From Isoetes taiwanensis (taxonomy: Eukaryota > Streptophyta > Lycopodiopsida > Isoetales > Isoetaceae): a DNA stretch of 64,000 nucleotides. Positions 1 to 10,900 of this stretch are shown here, one piece after another; the stretch's first letter is position 1, and each line of letters begins with the position of its first letter. The notes below the pieces were generated by a model. The model did not search any database, was not told where the DNA came from, and was given only the letters and a program-made list of their open reading frames with translations. A program made the translations under genes and the position numbers. The stretch spans positions 682,001-746,000 of the forward strand of contig JAJEKV010000104.1 in NCBI GenBank assembly GCA_021234155.1, in the 5' to 3' direction.

Positions 1-1066
1 GTCATTAATATCGAGAAGCAAGCAACTGCTTTAGCAGCAAAATACTTCTACAGGGCCTGTACAGATCAGATTAACCATCCGGTCAAAGCTCTGATTAAGC
101 ATTACATAGGGAGATGCCATCCTTTTGGGTGGAGAGGGCTTTAAGTTGCACCTCCCTTATAGTATTTTCTATCCTTTCACCATCCCGAATTCCACCCCTC
201 TAATTTTAAAGAAGTGGATCAGGGCGTGGTTCAAAGTTAAAGGCATGTACACTTGGAAGGAAGGCCTTTCTCAGGATCAACCTATCTTCTGGAGTCCATC
301 CCTTATCCTTGATGATCCCAACACATGCTTGGCCTCTCATTTCCCTGCCCTTACTAAACAATGGACTAACAGGGGAATTGTTTTTATCAGGGATATTATC
401 AACGGTTTCGACTATCATAGCTCGGTTTTAAGTGATCTAGAGGAGGAGTCTGAGACCTTGTTTAATAGTATTATCCAGAGACTTGCCAGTGGACAGTGGC
501 ACCATTCAGAAGATTTGTGGCATATAAATGGGTACAGAGGTTACAAGGTTAAAATGGTCTACAAATTTCTAAATAAAGATCAGGACATAACAATCCATAG
601 AAAATGGAACACTGATCCTTTGAGGATCAAAAGGAATCTTATATTCTTATGGAAGAGCCCGATTCATCCAAAAGTCAAAGCCTTTATATGGCAGCTCTGG
701 CACAAGGCTCTTGCAACAAACACGAAGAGATGGAGGATGAACATGGCGGATTCTAACATCTGTGTTCGATGTATGCAGGATCAGGAAGATGAGAATCACC
801 TCTTTAGGAATTGTTTATGGGCCGAATGGACCCTGGAGTTAGCTGAGATAGAGCTTGATGTGCCTCATCTTAGAACTATGAGCTCCACAGATTTCTTTCT
901 TCCTGAGAACCCATCGAATTGGCGCATCTACCTTCTCCTCTGGAGGATGTGGAAGGGGAGGAATTCCCTAATCTTCAAAGAGGAAATCATTTGGCCTCAG
1001 GCTATTATTGAGCAGACCAAATATGATATTAATTGGATTGAGGAGATATTTGACATTCATAGTTGA
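1..1066 (+). pseudogene. L1-like RT C-terminus and zf-RVT domain, frameshifted
   Basis: This is the C-terminal part of an L1-like ORF2. Frame 1 (1-112) ends at a stop. The homologous reading continues in frame 2 from about 125 to 1066, so there is a frameshift near 115-125. The zf-RVT region is clear: FLWKSPIHPKVKAFIWQLWH followed by CVRCMQDQEDENHLFRNC, then the usual tail LLLWRMWKGRNSLIF. In intact elements this segment follows the RT and is thought to bind nucleic acid. The catalytic RT motifs are not in the window. The copy cannot make a full protein as it stands. Confidence 0.8.
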
Positions 1067-1666
1067 GCTCAATCTATCTGTTTCTAACTTCACTTTGAAT
1101 TTCTTAGGTAACATTCTGATACTGGTAAAGAAGCTGAAGTGGAGAAGAATCGACCTTCACTCTAATGCGCTGTGTCTTACTCGGTTTGGGGTCGAAGTTC
1201 CAACAATTCATGAAGATGGAGTATGCCAATGTAACTGCGCCTGTAACACGGCTTATGATGCAAAAAGGCACATCCTATGCGAGGCTAAGGATAAGAAAGG
1301 AAGATTCAATCCGGGGAAAGCCCATTTATGCAAATGCCAATTCTGTCTATTCATAATGGCTACCAAAGGAATGGGGAGAAAAGACCACGCCAAGAACGAG
1401 CCCAAGAAAAGAAGATTCCTGGGATGAAAACTTTTGGGTTTTGGTCACAAGAACTCTGATTTCATAACTTAAGAACTTTTTTTGATGTTTTAGGCTTAAG
1501 ATAAGCCTTAAAATTTTCTCTAGCGTTTATGTTGAAGGGTCCAAACAACCAACCCTGCCCAAATTGGTTGCCTTTTGTAAACATATGTATATATACATAT
1601 GTCGATATGTACACCTAAATCTATATTAATACAAACACTAAGTCTTCAATAAAAAAAAAAAAAAAA
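1..1666 (+). mobile_element. L1-like LINE, 3' part with poly(A) tail
   Basis: This is the 3' end of a plant L1-type non-LTR retrotransposon; its 5' part lies outside the window. Frame 1 from base 1 to about 112 reads like the region after the RT core (AKYFYRACTDQINHP). The reading then jumps to frame 2, where a long stretch ends with a zinc-binding zf-RVT domain. An AATAAA-like motif and a run of A at about 1650-1665 mark the 3' end. Between 1066 and 1645 there is a cysteine-rich readable stretch (1008-1427, with CQCNCACNTA) of unknown meaning and then AT-rich 3' UTR. The element directly abuts a minus-strand LINE at 1667, which is cut inside its RT domain, so this L1 probably inserted there. 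Confidence 0.8.
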
Positions 1667-1668
1667 GA

Positions 1669-3217
1669 ATGGGGACAACTCTGCTTGTGGTCCACTGCTG
1701 GGGGAATCCTTCCTGTAGTGCTCTGTTGAACATAGCGGTTAGGACTAGTACCATAGGCTCCCTTGCCCACTTGAGCAATTCTGCCTGCATACCATCCAAG
1801 TCCGTTGCTTTCCCATTGGCCAAACGCTGCAGACCCTGGGTAACATCATCCTCTGTGATTTCTAATGTCGGACCATTCTGTGGGGGTGTGAGTGCTCGTG
1901 TCCCTTAAGGATCATAGAGTTGCTGCAAGTATTGTTCCCACTGCTCATTCCCGGTAGGCTGGGTTGGCTTTCGAAGAACCTTGCGCCAAACGGTTCTAGG
2001 ATGGCTTTTCAACATGTAAAACATTTCCCTTTGATGACGTGCAATGTACTGAGATTTCTTTGCCTTCAAGAAAGCACGACATCGTGGTGGTGGCATGTGG
2101 GCATTGCGGGATCTCGTGATCCGGCAGAGCTGGCATTTGTATTCCTTACATTCAACATCAAACCACCGACATGCGGGAAAGTTGCAGTCCACGTGATACT
2201 TTCGGGCATGCTATCCCAAAACATCTTTTCGCTGACAAGTACCAAGTAGCTCAATCGGTGACCCGCTTTGTTGTTCTAGCGTGGGGGGCGCAAAATTCCC
2301 GAAAGTTCATCTATGAGCATATCAAGATAATCCTTTTTGCCGCAAGTGAGGTATATGAGGAGCCGCCAGAAGGGGTTCTAGCAGCACCGCAAGCCAACCG
2401 CAGTAGAGTGGAAGGTGATCCGAGTCGGTCTCCTCATCTCTACATGCATTTGCCTACCCAAAAGTGGTTGATCAAATGTACATCCCCCCGGCCGACTAAT
2501 AGATAGTCCACCACACTAGATCCTCCACCTCGATTCTCTTGTCTGCAGGTGCACTTACAGGAGGAAGGCCACCGTGCTGTGCCATTACAAATTACCAAGT
2601 CAAAGACACCACATAGTAGAAGCAATCGCCCGCCAAAGCACGCGGACGACTATCATCGATGTTCGCGGGCCAAGCGCCTCCGTGGGCGCAACTGTAACAC
2701 ATCCCCGAGCCAAAGGATCAAGTCTCATGGGCTGCTCTACTCTCCGTCCAGGTGCATTGAAGTCCCCAAGGAGTACCACACTACCCAACCGTTCTATGTT
2801 GCCGTATGTCATCATATAGATCGACATATGGAGCTAGCCTGTCCACATCTGAGTGGGCATGGTAAAAGTTGCTTTCTACATGTGGAAAGTGGCAAGCAGC
2901 CAAGAAGAGAGGGTTGCCACTACAATTCTGCACCCGCACCCACAAGTACCGGTTGTGTCCGTCAATCTTGTGCGTGAAGACCGACCGTGCCAAAGACTCC
3001 GGTAATAATGCATAACCCCTCCATGTCCCCTCTTGCATGTGCAGCTATTGAAGACTGAGAAGTGTCGATAGCCTAGAAGATCGGGTAGCCTGTGTCCTGC
3101 GTGCTCCCATGTCTCCATGAGGAAGATGAGATCTATATCTGCAGCAACAGAGTTGAGACTATCCCCCTTCTGCCATGGGAAACCTCGACAATTCCAGGAG
3201 ACCACCCGAAGGCACAT
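1669..3217 (-). pseudogene. LINE endonuclease and RT N-terminus, broken
   Basis: The endonuclease-RT ORF of the minus-strand LINE is spread over several frames. The start is clear at 3217 (MCLRVVSWNCRGFPW), an APE-type endonuclease N-terminus, followed by LIFLMETWEHAGHRLPDLLG. Then follow LLGDFNAPGRR (near 2770), VVDYLLVGRGDVHLINH (near 2470-2520), a linker with FDVECKEYKCQLCR, and an RT N-terminus ending in TTSRVVPI at about 1670. Frame changes near 2900, 2600 and 2200 show that it is a pseudogene. The endonuclease would nick the target DNA for reverse transcription in place. Confidence 0.75.
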
Positions 3218-4557
3218 TCTCTATTTGTTAGTAGCAGAGGCATGCGCAGATTGAGTTGTGGGGGAAGAGTGGGAAGCGGTAATGTGATCGAAGTCATGCA
3301 TAAACGGAGAAGAAGAGGGGTTGGGGCGAGTGAGAAGCAAAGAGGGGTTGGGGTGGCATATGACCTGAGGAGTAGTGGCAGTGGGGCTGGCAGGGGGGCT
3401 GGAGTGCACGGGTGGAGGAGCATGATCGGCGGAGGAGGTGGGGCTGCAAATTGAATGGCTCGGAGGGTCTGCAGCAACATTCCGGGTGAGCGGAAAATGT
3501 GCATCTTGCCTCGAACTAGTCCCGCACTCCTCCTTGACAAATGGATGCCTCGAACCATGGTGAGCTCACGCCCAAGGGATTCTTGTTGGCTTGGTGAGGT
3601 GAGGTCTCGGTCCACATACAAGGATGTTCCCTTCAATTGCTTGCCCTGGCGCAGTATGGCATCCCCTACTTGCATATCTCAAGCATTGTGAATATGACAA
3701 TACGGTTGTAGGCGTAACATCGAGCACCATGACAAAATGGCTCGAGCAATGTGTACAAAAAGCCTAGGCAATGTCATAATGATTGATGATCCAGATCCGA
3801 GTCCGGTGAATGAGATTTTCTCCCTCTTCTTCCCAAGCAGCCACCTGGGATCACCAAATTATGACCTCTCCGTCTGCGTTCACTAAGTTCACATGGATCA
3901 ACGTTTGCTGGGACAGCATGTACCGGCTGCTGTCTGTGAGTTGAAGGCGCTGTCCGGTGTCCATGAACAGGAGGGTCCTGTTGGTGTGGAGGGAATGGTG
4001 AAGTAGGGCGTCGTGGTGCCCGCCTAGACTGACTTCGCGTGGGTGCTTGAGCATGGGTGGCAGCTGAGGTGCCTGAGATTGCCCTCCGCCTTCTGAAGCC
4101 GAGAGCTCAACTCCTGCTAGAATTGTTTCTGCCGCTCCAACTCGTATATACAATTTTGCAAGGCCTCGTGTGCATTGGCATGGAGTCCTTTGCCCTGTTG
4201 GATTGTAGCTTCTCGCTCGTGTGCCTCTTGCTCTTGAACAAGGGAACACTGTTCCAACTTCTGGATCCTAGAGGCAACCACATCATCTGCCAATGTTAAG
4301 GTGGTCTCCATTGTGCTGACCCTGTTCCGAAGGGCCTGCTGTAGCAACTGGCTTTCGTTAGTTGCTATCTGAAATGCCCCCTGAGTGGCAATGACATCTT
4401 CAATGTCCGATCGAAGACGGGAGGTATCAGTGACCATCTCCTGCTCAATTCTCTCCTTGTCCTTCATTATAACTTCATCTCTGGTAGACATGGTGTCTAT
4501 TTGTGCCCGGAGGTCAGCAAGAGTCTGTCTATCCTGCTCCCTTTCAAACTGCAACAA
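3133..4557 (-). pseudogene. LINE ORF1-like region (coiled coil, nucleic acid binding)
   Basis: Upstream of the endonuclease on the same strand lie two readable stretches. The first (4557-4117) is rich in Glu, Gln, Arg and Leu with heptad spacing (starting MLQFEREQDRQTLADLRAQI) and looks like a long coiled coil. The second (about 3675-3430) reads like the basic C-terminal domain of LINE ORF1 proteins (LKGTSLYVDRDLTSPSQQES), followed by a proline/leucine-rich low-complexity stretch. Position and order fit an ORF1 that coats the LINE RNA. The frames are not continuous. The assignment rests on position and composition more than on motif identity. Confidence 0.5.
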
Positions 4558-4801
4558 GTATATCAGTGATTCAACACATATACTGCCTCAGGATAATTTA
4601 GTTGCAGTACAAGAGACACTCGTAGTAAAGCCACAAGCAATTTTGCGAGTTGATACTAGGGTACTGAGGAATCGCACCATCGAGAAATACCTAGTCCAAT
4701 GGGCAGGATATCCGCAAGAAGATGCGACATGGGAAGACACTGACAAGTTCAAGAAGTTATATCCGACATTTCCCATAACTCATGAGGACATGAGTTAATT
4801 T
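4558..4801 (+). pseudogene. Ty3/gypsy chromovirus pol C-terminus with chromodomain
   Basis: An open frame ending in TAA just after 4795 reads as the end of a chromovirus polyprotein: ILPQDNLVAVQETL, then a chromodomain with ILRVDTRVLRNR, KYLVQWAGYPQEDATWED and FKKLYPTF. The YLVQW.GYP and ATWE.. signature is typical of integrase-linked chromodomains that steer chromovirus insertion. Everything upstream (protease, RT, RNase H, integrase core) is missing, replaced by the opposite-strand LINE at about 4557. It is therefore a 3' remnant. Confidence 0.85.
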
Positions 4802-4818
4802 TTACAAGGTGAGAATGT

Positions 4819-5430
4819 AACAAACCCAGGGACTTAGCTTGTGTCCGTATTAATTTGTATAGAGCACAGTGGTATGCGTCCATGGGTGTGTTGGGGGCGC
4901 CATTTAAATCTAAATAAGAAACACATTAGCTAAGGTGACTTAAAACCTTAATAAATTGAATTCTAAAAGTATGAGCATACAAAATCAGGGAAAGGAAAGA
5001 ATCGTGGCTGCCAGATAGCGGCAGGATCTCGCTTACAGATGCATGTAGCATGCCAAACTCACCATCTGGCCTGATCCTGGGATGGATCCTGCCAAGTGTT
5101 CTTAAGGCAATGGTATATAAGAAATAGAAGAGTTGGCCGGATGGACAAAAAGGAGGAGGAAGAGAATCGGTTGGGCTGATCAAATTGGAAGTGGAGCAAG
5201 GAAAACAAGAGTCCAAAGCTAAATTCAGGTGGGGATTTGATTTAAGTATTGATTTTCGGCCTGATTGGGGTCGGATTGTGTGAAGCTGTCCTTCTGAAGC
5301 ATAGATGCCAGTGGCTTGTGATCCGAAATCCAGTTTAGAGCAAGAATCCTTATTATGAATCCTGCTTGTTTAATTGCTATGTTCATCTAAAACCGGAAGA
5401 CCCTGATGGAAATCGGCCTTCAAAACCCAG
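4819..5430 (+). repeat. Probable LTR of the chromodomain gypsy element
   Basis: Directly after the pol stop codon comes a purine-rich tract (acaaggtgagaa) and then a TGTAACAAACCC start, as expected for the polypurine tract and 5' edge of a 3' LTR. A TATA-like box (tggtatataagaaata, about 5110-5125) fits an LTR promoter. I found no second copy in the window, so the right edge is set only by the next element and is uncertain. Confidence 0.5.
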
Positions 5431-5438
5431 AAATCCAA

Positions 5439-5450
5439 GCTCTGATACCA
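5439..5450 (-). other. Primer-binding-site-like sequence (initiator Met tRNA type)
   Basis: On the minus strand the sequence reads TGGTATCAGAGC, the classic plant LTR-retrotransposon primer binding site complementary to initiator tRNA-Met. It lies immediately inside the left arm of the inverted repeat, so that arm would be a 5' LTR reading leftwards. Confidence 0.65.
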
Positions 5451-5790
5451 ACTAAAACGGACCTAACCCCTTGGCCTAGGCCGTTGCACTAAATAATTCG
5501 TTTATAGACCATCATATAATCATGAACTTTATAATCAAGAACCTCTTATTCATAAAGCTTTGGTTACAATCAAATCATTTACATTAGGCCCAAGGCCCCA
5601 CATATAAAGGAGAGTTCACAATACACCCATCTCACAATACACCCATAAAATACAAAAACCCCAAGGCCACCCCGTCACCCATGCTTAATTGGCCCTTTGA
5701 TCTCCCCCCTCCTCGGAAGTGATTGAGGAGGAGTCGCCAGAGCTACCCTCGGAAGACTCTCCATCCGTCTCCGGGTCTTGGGCCACGATT
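5451..5790 (-). repeat. LTR-like arm, left copy of an inverted pair
   Basis: About 340 bp match the segment at 6617-6955 in the opposite orientation. Shared pieces include a C-terminal coding end (DPETDGESSEG ... SSSITSEEG), a tract with two tggg-tgtattgtga repeats, and cggcctaggccaaggg near the edge. A PBS-like site follows on the minus strand, supporting an LTR nature. Similarity stops beyond 5790, inside the coding stretch. Confidence 0.65.
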
Positions 5791-6470
5791 CTGTTGCAGT
5801 ATTTTTTTTTATTGCTATTGAAGGGGGATACCAGGGTCCGGTATCCCCAGCCCTTTAAAATCTTATTTTTAAAGTTAAAGCTTAAAACCCTTAAGTTGTC
5901 TACAATTATAGTACCCTCTATCAACCCGCTAGGCGAATAAACCTTATGAGACCAAGACTCCATTGAATGTTGTTACCAGTCCAGTAGTAGGGAAACGTAT
6001 CTGCCTGGCTAGTGTATGATGTGGATGTCTATGCGTGCATTAAAGATTGCTCTATAAGTATGAATAGGGTATGGGGCACCTTACAGAATCGCATTATGTA
6101 TCTGAGATGGTATTATGGATTTGGTGCACTTGAATCAAAGAATGTTGTGCATTTGCATTCAACGGCCCACCTTCGGAGGGGTGGGGTGGCCGTGTAACTC
6201 CGCATCCGTGCCAGATGGCCTGACGGATGAGTTGAACCCTGTACGTACAAATAGAGAGAGTGGTCTCCTTGGGGTCGCCACCCAAGAATTACGCTTAGCA
6301 TATAGTATGCATGGAAAATGGTAGTTCTTGAATGTACTAACATTGCAGGGGGAGTATCAACGTAACAGGTAAATCACGTATTATTGTTATTGTTATGCAT
6401 GAATGTGAAGATCCTAATGTCCCTCCCCACTTAGTCCTTGTGGACTAACCCCGGATGTTTGTTGTGTTGT
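5791..6470. other. Spacer between the inverted LTR-like arms
   Basis: About 0.7 kb between the arms. No protein of known family is readable. The left arm's open frame continues into it on the minus strand (5790-5963, starting MESWSHKVYSPSGLIEG) but differs from the corresponding part of the right arm. A short T-rich run lies at about 5800-5810. I see no other structure. Confidence 0.4.
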
Positions 6471-6473
6471 AAG

Positions 6474-6725
6474 ATGGCACGTCCTGAAGCCACGATTGTG
6501 TTGGACCTAGACTCTTTTGTTACCTGGTGGTTCAACGAGACGGAGGCTGAGCTGGCTTTAATGTCTAAGGGACGAGTTTACGAGATCAGGGAGTTGTATT
6601 ATGCGCAAAGGCAACCCCAAATTGTGGCCCAAGACCCGGAGACGGATGGAGAGTCTTCCGAGGGTAGCTTTGGCGACTCCTCCTCGGTCACTTCCGAGGA
6701 GGGGGAAGATCAAAGGGCCAATTAA
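6474..6725 (+). CDS. Small acidic-tailed ORF of a retroelement (unknown)
   Basis: An ATG-initiated frame of 83 codons starting MARPEATIVLDLDSFVTWWF and ending in an acidic serine-rich tail with DPETDGESSEG and SVTSEEGEDQRAN. The tail is repeated in the left arm on the opposite strand, so it belongs to the repeat and not to a host gene. The N-terminal half has a hydrophobic and aromatic segment followed by charged residues. I recognise no domain. It may be the 3' end of a retroelement ORF that runs into the LTR. Whether it is expressed is unknown. Confidence 0.35.
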   Translation: MARPEATIVLDLDSFVTWWFNETEAELALMSKGRVYEIRELYYAQRQPQIVAQDPETDGESSEGSFGDSSSVTSEEGEDQRAN

Positions 6726-6955
6726 GCATGGGTGACGGGGTGGCCTTGAGGTTTTTGTATTTTATGGGTGTATTGTGAGATGGGTGTATTGTGAACTCTC
6801 CTTTATATGCGGGGCCTTGGGCCTAATGTAAATGATTTGATTGTAACCAAAGCTTTATGAATAAGAGGTTCTTGATTATAAAGTTCATGATTATATGATG
6901 GTCTATAAACGAATTATTTAGTGCAACGGCCTAGGCCAAGGGGCTAGGTCTGTTT
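6617..6955 (+). repeat. LTR-like arm, right copy of an inverted pair
   Basis: The inverted partner of 5451-5790. It ends with ctaggccaaggggctagg and then diverges; unlike the left arm it is not followed by a clean primer-binding site. The two arms point away from each other, which a single normal LTR element does not do. Confidence 0.65.
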
Positions 6956-6959
6956 CACT

Positions 6960-7965
6960 CAACTCCGAGCTTGTTTCTAGAGCTTGCTTCTATTCTATGA
7001 TGTTATAAGCCATATTCTTTCTTTGCATGTATCCCAAAAATCATAATTTCTTAAGCCAACTCTTGAAGCTAACCCTTAAATTTGGATTGTTGCTAGATTT
7101 AACTATCTAGTGGTTTTGTTAAATTTGCTCTTTTCCGAAGCCTTTCCTAAATTTGGTTTGTTCTCGGTTTGTTGATGGAGAGGGTTCTCTAGTGGCTGCA
7201 TTGAATTTTCCTTAAACCTACACTTTCCACTAAACCAAAAGCCAAATTTTAAGTATTTGTATTATCTTAGTGGATTCTACATTGTTTCCCTCCTAATTCC
7301 TTTCATTTTTTAGAGCTAAAATTTTGTTATTAAAAATTGCCAAGACAACTATTATGACATTTTTTATAGCTAAATCTTTGTTATTAAGAATTGTCTTGAA
7401 CTTTTGTTCATCTAGATCCCTATGTTAACATCCTTTAAGACAACTATTATGACTGCAGCATAATAGTCGATCTTTGTAAAAAATTTAGCCTAAAGGCTGG
7501 CCTTGAAAATTTTTAGCCTAAAGGGCATCAACATTTGCACCATGAGTCACTTAAATTCTCCTAGATTCTTTTGGAGTCGATACGAATGAAAAGCCCCAAC
7601 AATTAATCTTGGATAAAAAAATTCAAGAACTATATAAAAGCCATTAATTGCGGCTGTTTGATGTCAGGTGTGAAACAAGCTTTTATGAACAAAATTGCAC
7701 ACTTTCAAATTGCTGCATGGAAACATTTAGTTAAACCTTCAACGTTGGATCTGGACTTCTTATAAATTTGTATAGTCCGCTATTGAATTGGATTTGAACT
7801 AATAGTCTTCCAAGATCTGAAAGGATCCCATCCATGTGGAAACACCAAATGGAGAGAGTTGAGCAAGCACCAGGAGGTGTCTAATAGAAGCACACTTCTA
7901 ACAATGCATACTGGTGCCTGTGCTTGCAACCACATTCAAAAAATCCTTCCACAAATCGTTGTCAC
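6960..7965. other. Intergenic, AT-rich, no gene seen
   Basis: AT-rich sequence with the motif gacaactattatgac occurring twice (about 7341 and 7438). No coding stretch or known element is recognised. The right part is the region downstream of VPS35 and probably includes its 3' UTR. Confidence 0.5.
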
Positions 7966-7969
7966 TATT

Positions 7970-10900
7970 CTATACCTGAATAGAAGAATATCGCTCTGCA
8001 AGACTGTCACCTTTCAACTTTTGAAACTGTATATAACGCAGTGTACTGGTAAAAAATGCCTCTCCGACTGGATCCTTAGAGGGATTTTCAGCTTTCATCT
8101 CAGTAATAATGAGTTCAAGAAGTCCTTGTATCAGATTACTGGCCACCTGTGGTACACCCTTCTCGTAATAGTACAAATATCTGCATAAGTATTTCCAGTT
8201 AGATAAGACGTGATGACAAACCTTTAAAGGATTCCTTTAACAATCTTACTTATTCAGAATTTCCACAAACAGGTTAATTGAACCACTATTTCCCCTTGTA
8301 GCACTCGACATCTGTTGTGCAGCATTTGCAATTCTAAGAGCTCGTTTTAGGCATAAAAGCACCCTGCAAGGACAAAAAACCATCCATCAAACGTACAAGA
8401 GATCACAGAACGCAGAAACAAGATACCTTTCACCATCTTGTATTCTTCCATCTTCAACCCAGAAAAGGTGGGAACATGCATATACAGCACGACATTGGTC
8501 TGGTTTTTTCAATAGTTTGGCTGAATACTGAGAAAATTCAACAATATTTCTTCAGTAGATGCTATAACGACTGGAGATAGAGCAAAAAATGGCTGGTTAG
8601 TCCCTTACTCCTGTTGCTTTGTGGGTCAATGTATCCCTGTTTTCTGGCCCAAACACTTGTGTCCGTTGTAAACTACCAACAATCAAATGCATTGCAGTAA
8701 CTTGTGCTTTAGAATCCTGAATTATTGGAAAGTACTAGAGGTCAAGATACAAGAAAGCCTCTATGAAGAAACTGAATTTATAAATCGCTTACAGCAATTT
8801 CTTCTTCATACAGAAGGAATGCCTGAGTATAAAATTCATATGCATTAGGTTCCAGTTCGCAATCACTAGCAGCCTGTACAGATTATATTAGTCAGATAAT
8901 TGTCATACAAGAAATAATAAAAACTGTAAATGAAATAAGTAGTAAAAACCGCGCACCTCTGCACATTGTAAATACAAGCGCAATGCTAAGTCTGGAACTG
9001 GAATAATAGCAAGTGCCTCAACTGTCTGCAAAAGTATGAAAGATGAATAATCTATTCACGTGTTACGGTCTATTGCCCCCCACAATCAAGCATATGTTGA
9101 GGTAAGCTAATAGATTTTTACTAATTTATGTTGTAGTGCCCTTTGAGAAGCTAGCGAACCATTTGATACAACCATTAAATTTAAATAAATGCTGCTTTAA
9201 ATATAGATTGTGAACATCGCACATTACACAACTGAAGCAAATAGCAGGACTTGCCTGGTGTAGAAATTGGAACACCTTTTTAGGTGTAACTGAACCCTCA
9301 ACATCAATGCCGTGAATTATACGAACAAGCTTAAGCAAAGACACAGAAGTAAGCAGTTTGATCTTATGCATAATACACATAACTATTTTAATCAGAATAA
9401 GTATTAGAAACCAAACCTTCAGACAAGAAAATACAATAGGTGGTAGAGTAAATGGAAGTCTTTTTGGACCACCTTTAGTAAAATGCTTGCGTGCTGTCAC
9501 TAATATCTGTACATCAAAAGAACCATTGCATCTTGATAATCCACTTTACGTGATGTATACATCAAAATGAGAAAAGCGTAGACAAACCACCAAAAAAAAC
9601 GATAAAGATCTTAATCGAAGATCTTAATTATATTACTTTCTTTAACATTAAATGTATGTACCCAGAACAATAAAAAGATGACTGCACTTCACTTAAATGA
9701 ATTAGCCCGAAGAAGGGGCTTTTGGCAATGCATGAGAACATATGTTGCTGTTTGCTTGAACATTTCTCAAAAGATCAGGCATAAATCATATTAGTATGCC
9801 TTAATGTTTGAACATACCATAAAACAAGACACCATTCATAATATATGACGCATGAAATCTCTTGAGAACTATAAATCTGATAATGTATATCAACGACATC
9901 AAGTTGGTCATCCAAAGAGCTTAAAAAAAATTGGCATACCTTAAACATCTCATTGTGATCAGTATTGACTAACATGTGTACTAGTCTTGCCACCAGATTT
10001 TGCTCCTCCTTAAAGTCATCCTCATCTATCTGTATTACGAGATGCACGTAATTAAGCGATCAACGAATAGCCCATACAAGTAAAATGTATAACATATCTT
10101 TGCAGGCCAATATAGGAAATGATAAACCAATATAATCCATGTGAAAAATAGCTTCCTACAGTCACTTATCCACCAATAAAACTAATTCAAGATATAGCAT
10201 CGTCAAAACAACAAACAAATGTTATATTCTTCTAAAAAAAGAACTGCATGGGCCATCCATCCATGGTCACCCATAAAATGACTGCACCAGAGAAGGTCCC
10301 TACAATTGTTGCAAAAAGCATATTACTGTTGCAACTTTTTGCCTACATTGATCCGTATGGATACTCGGTTTCCAGTCTCCCAAAACCATTTTTTCTTGCC
10401 ACAAAGATATTACCTCATCTATCGCAGGATCTCCTTCGCTGTCAGAAATAACTTCCTTCAGCAGATCAAACAATGCTTCAACCTGAGAAAGCTTCAGTGA
10501 GTTTTCTTCATATTACTTGAAACTAATACTCACACAAACCTTGTCAACGGTGTTAATGTAAGTATTATTTTTCATAATACATTGAATAATCACTGTTGCC
10601 ATTTGTTTGTTCGTCTCATAATCCAAGTGCTCCATCACACGAGGGTAGTTGGTAAGCTTCAGCACCGTTACGACATCATTGTACTTCTCTAAAGGAGCAC
10701 TAAGAAGTGCTACAACTTGCTTAGTAGTTTTGCTATCCTTTATCTTTCCTTTGCCCTCCAATTTCTTCACACAAGCACCCTTCACACCAAAAAAATATTA
10801 GGTATATCATAATCACGGTAATATAGCAAAATGGAAACTATGTATATCAAGGAATCACGTTGCGCACCAAAACTTCGTCCACATAATCCAAACGATCAGC

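Larger units (their letters stand above)
1667..4557 (-). mobile_element. LINE with ORF1, endonuclease and truncated RT
   Basis: A non-LTR retrotransposon on the minus strand. From its 5' side (4557) it holds a coiled-coil ORF1-like region, a proline-rich stretch, an APE-type endonuclease (SWNCRG at the start, GDFNAPG, DYLLVGRGDVHL near the end) and the first part of the RT (NGKATDLDGMQAELLKWA, then SRVVPI). It stops abruptly at 1667 where the poly(A) of the L1-like element begins. Related copies at 18.9-22 and 22.6-25.5 kb continue past this point, so the rest of the RT was displaced or lost. The right end, near 4557, abuts a gypsy chromodomain on the other strand. Confidence 0.75.

Noticed and set aside
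2549-2977. 142-codon plus-strand frame
   Set aside because: It lies antisense to LINE endonuclease sequence (GDFNAPG on the other strand).
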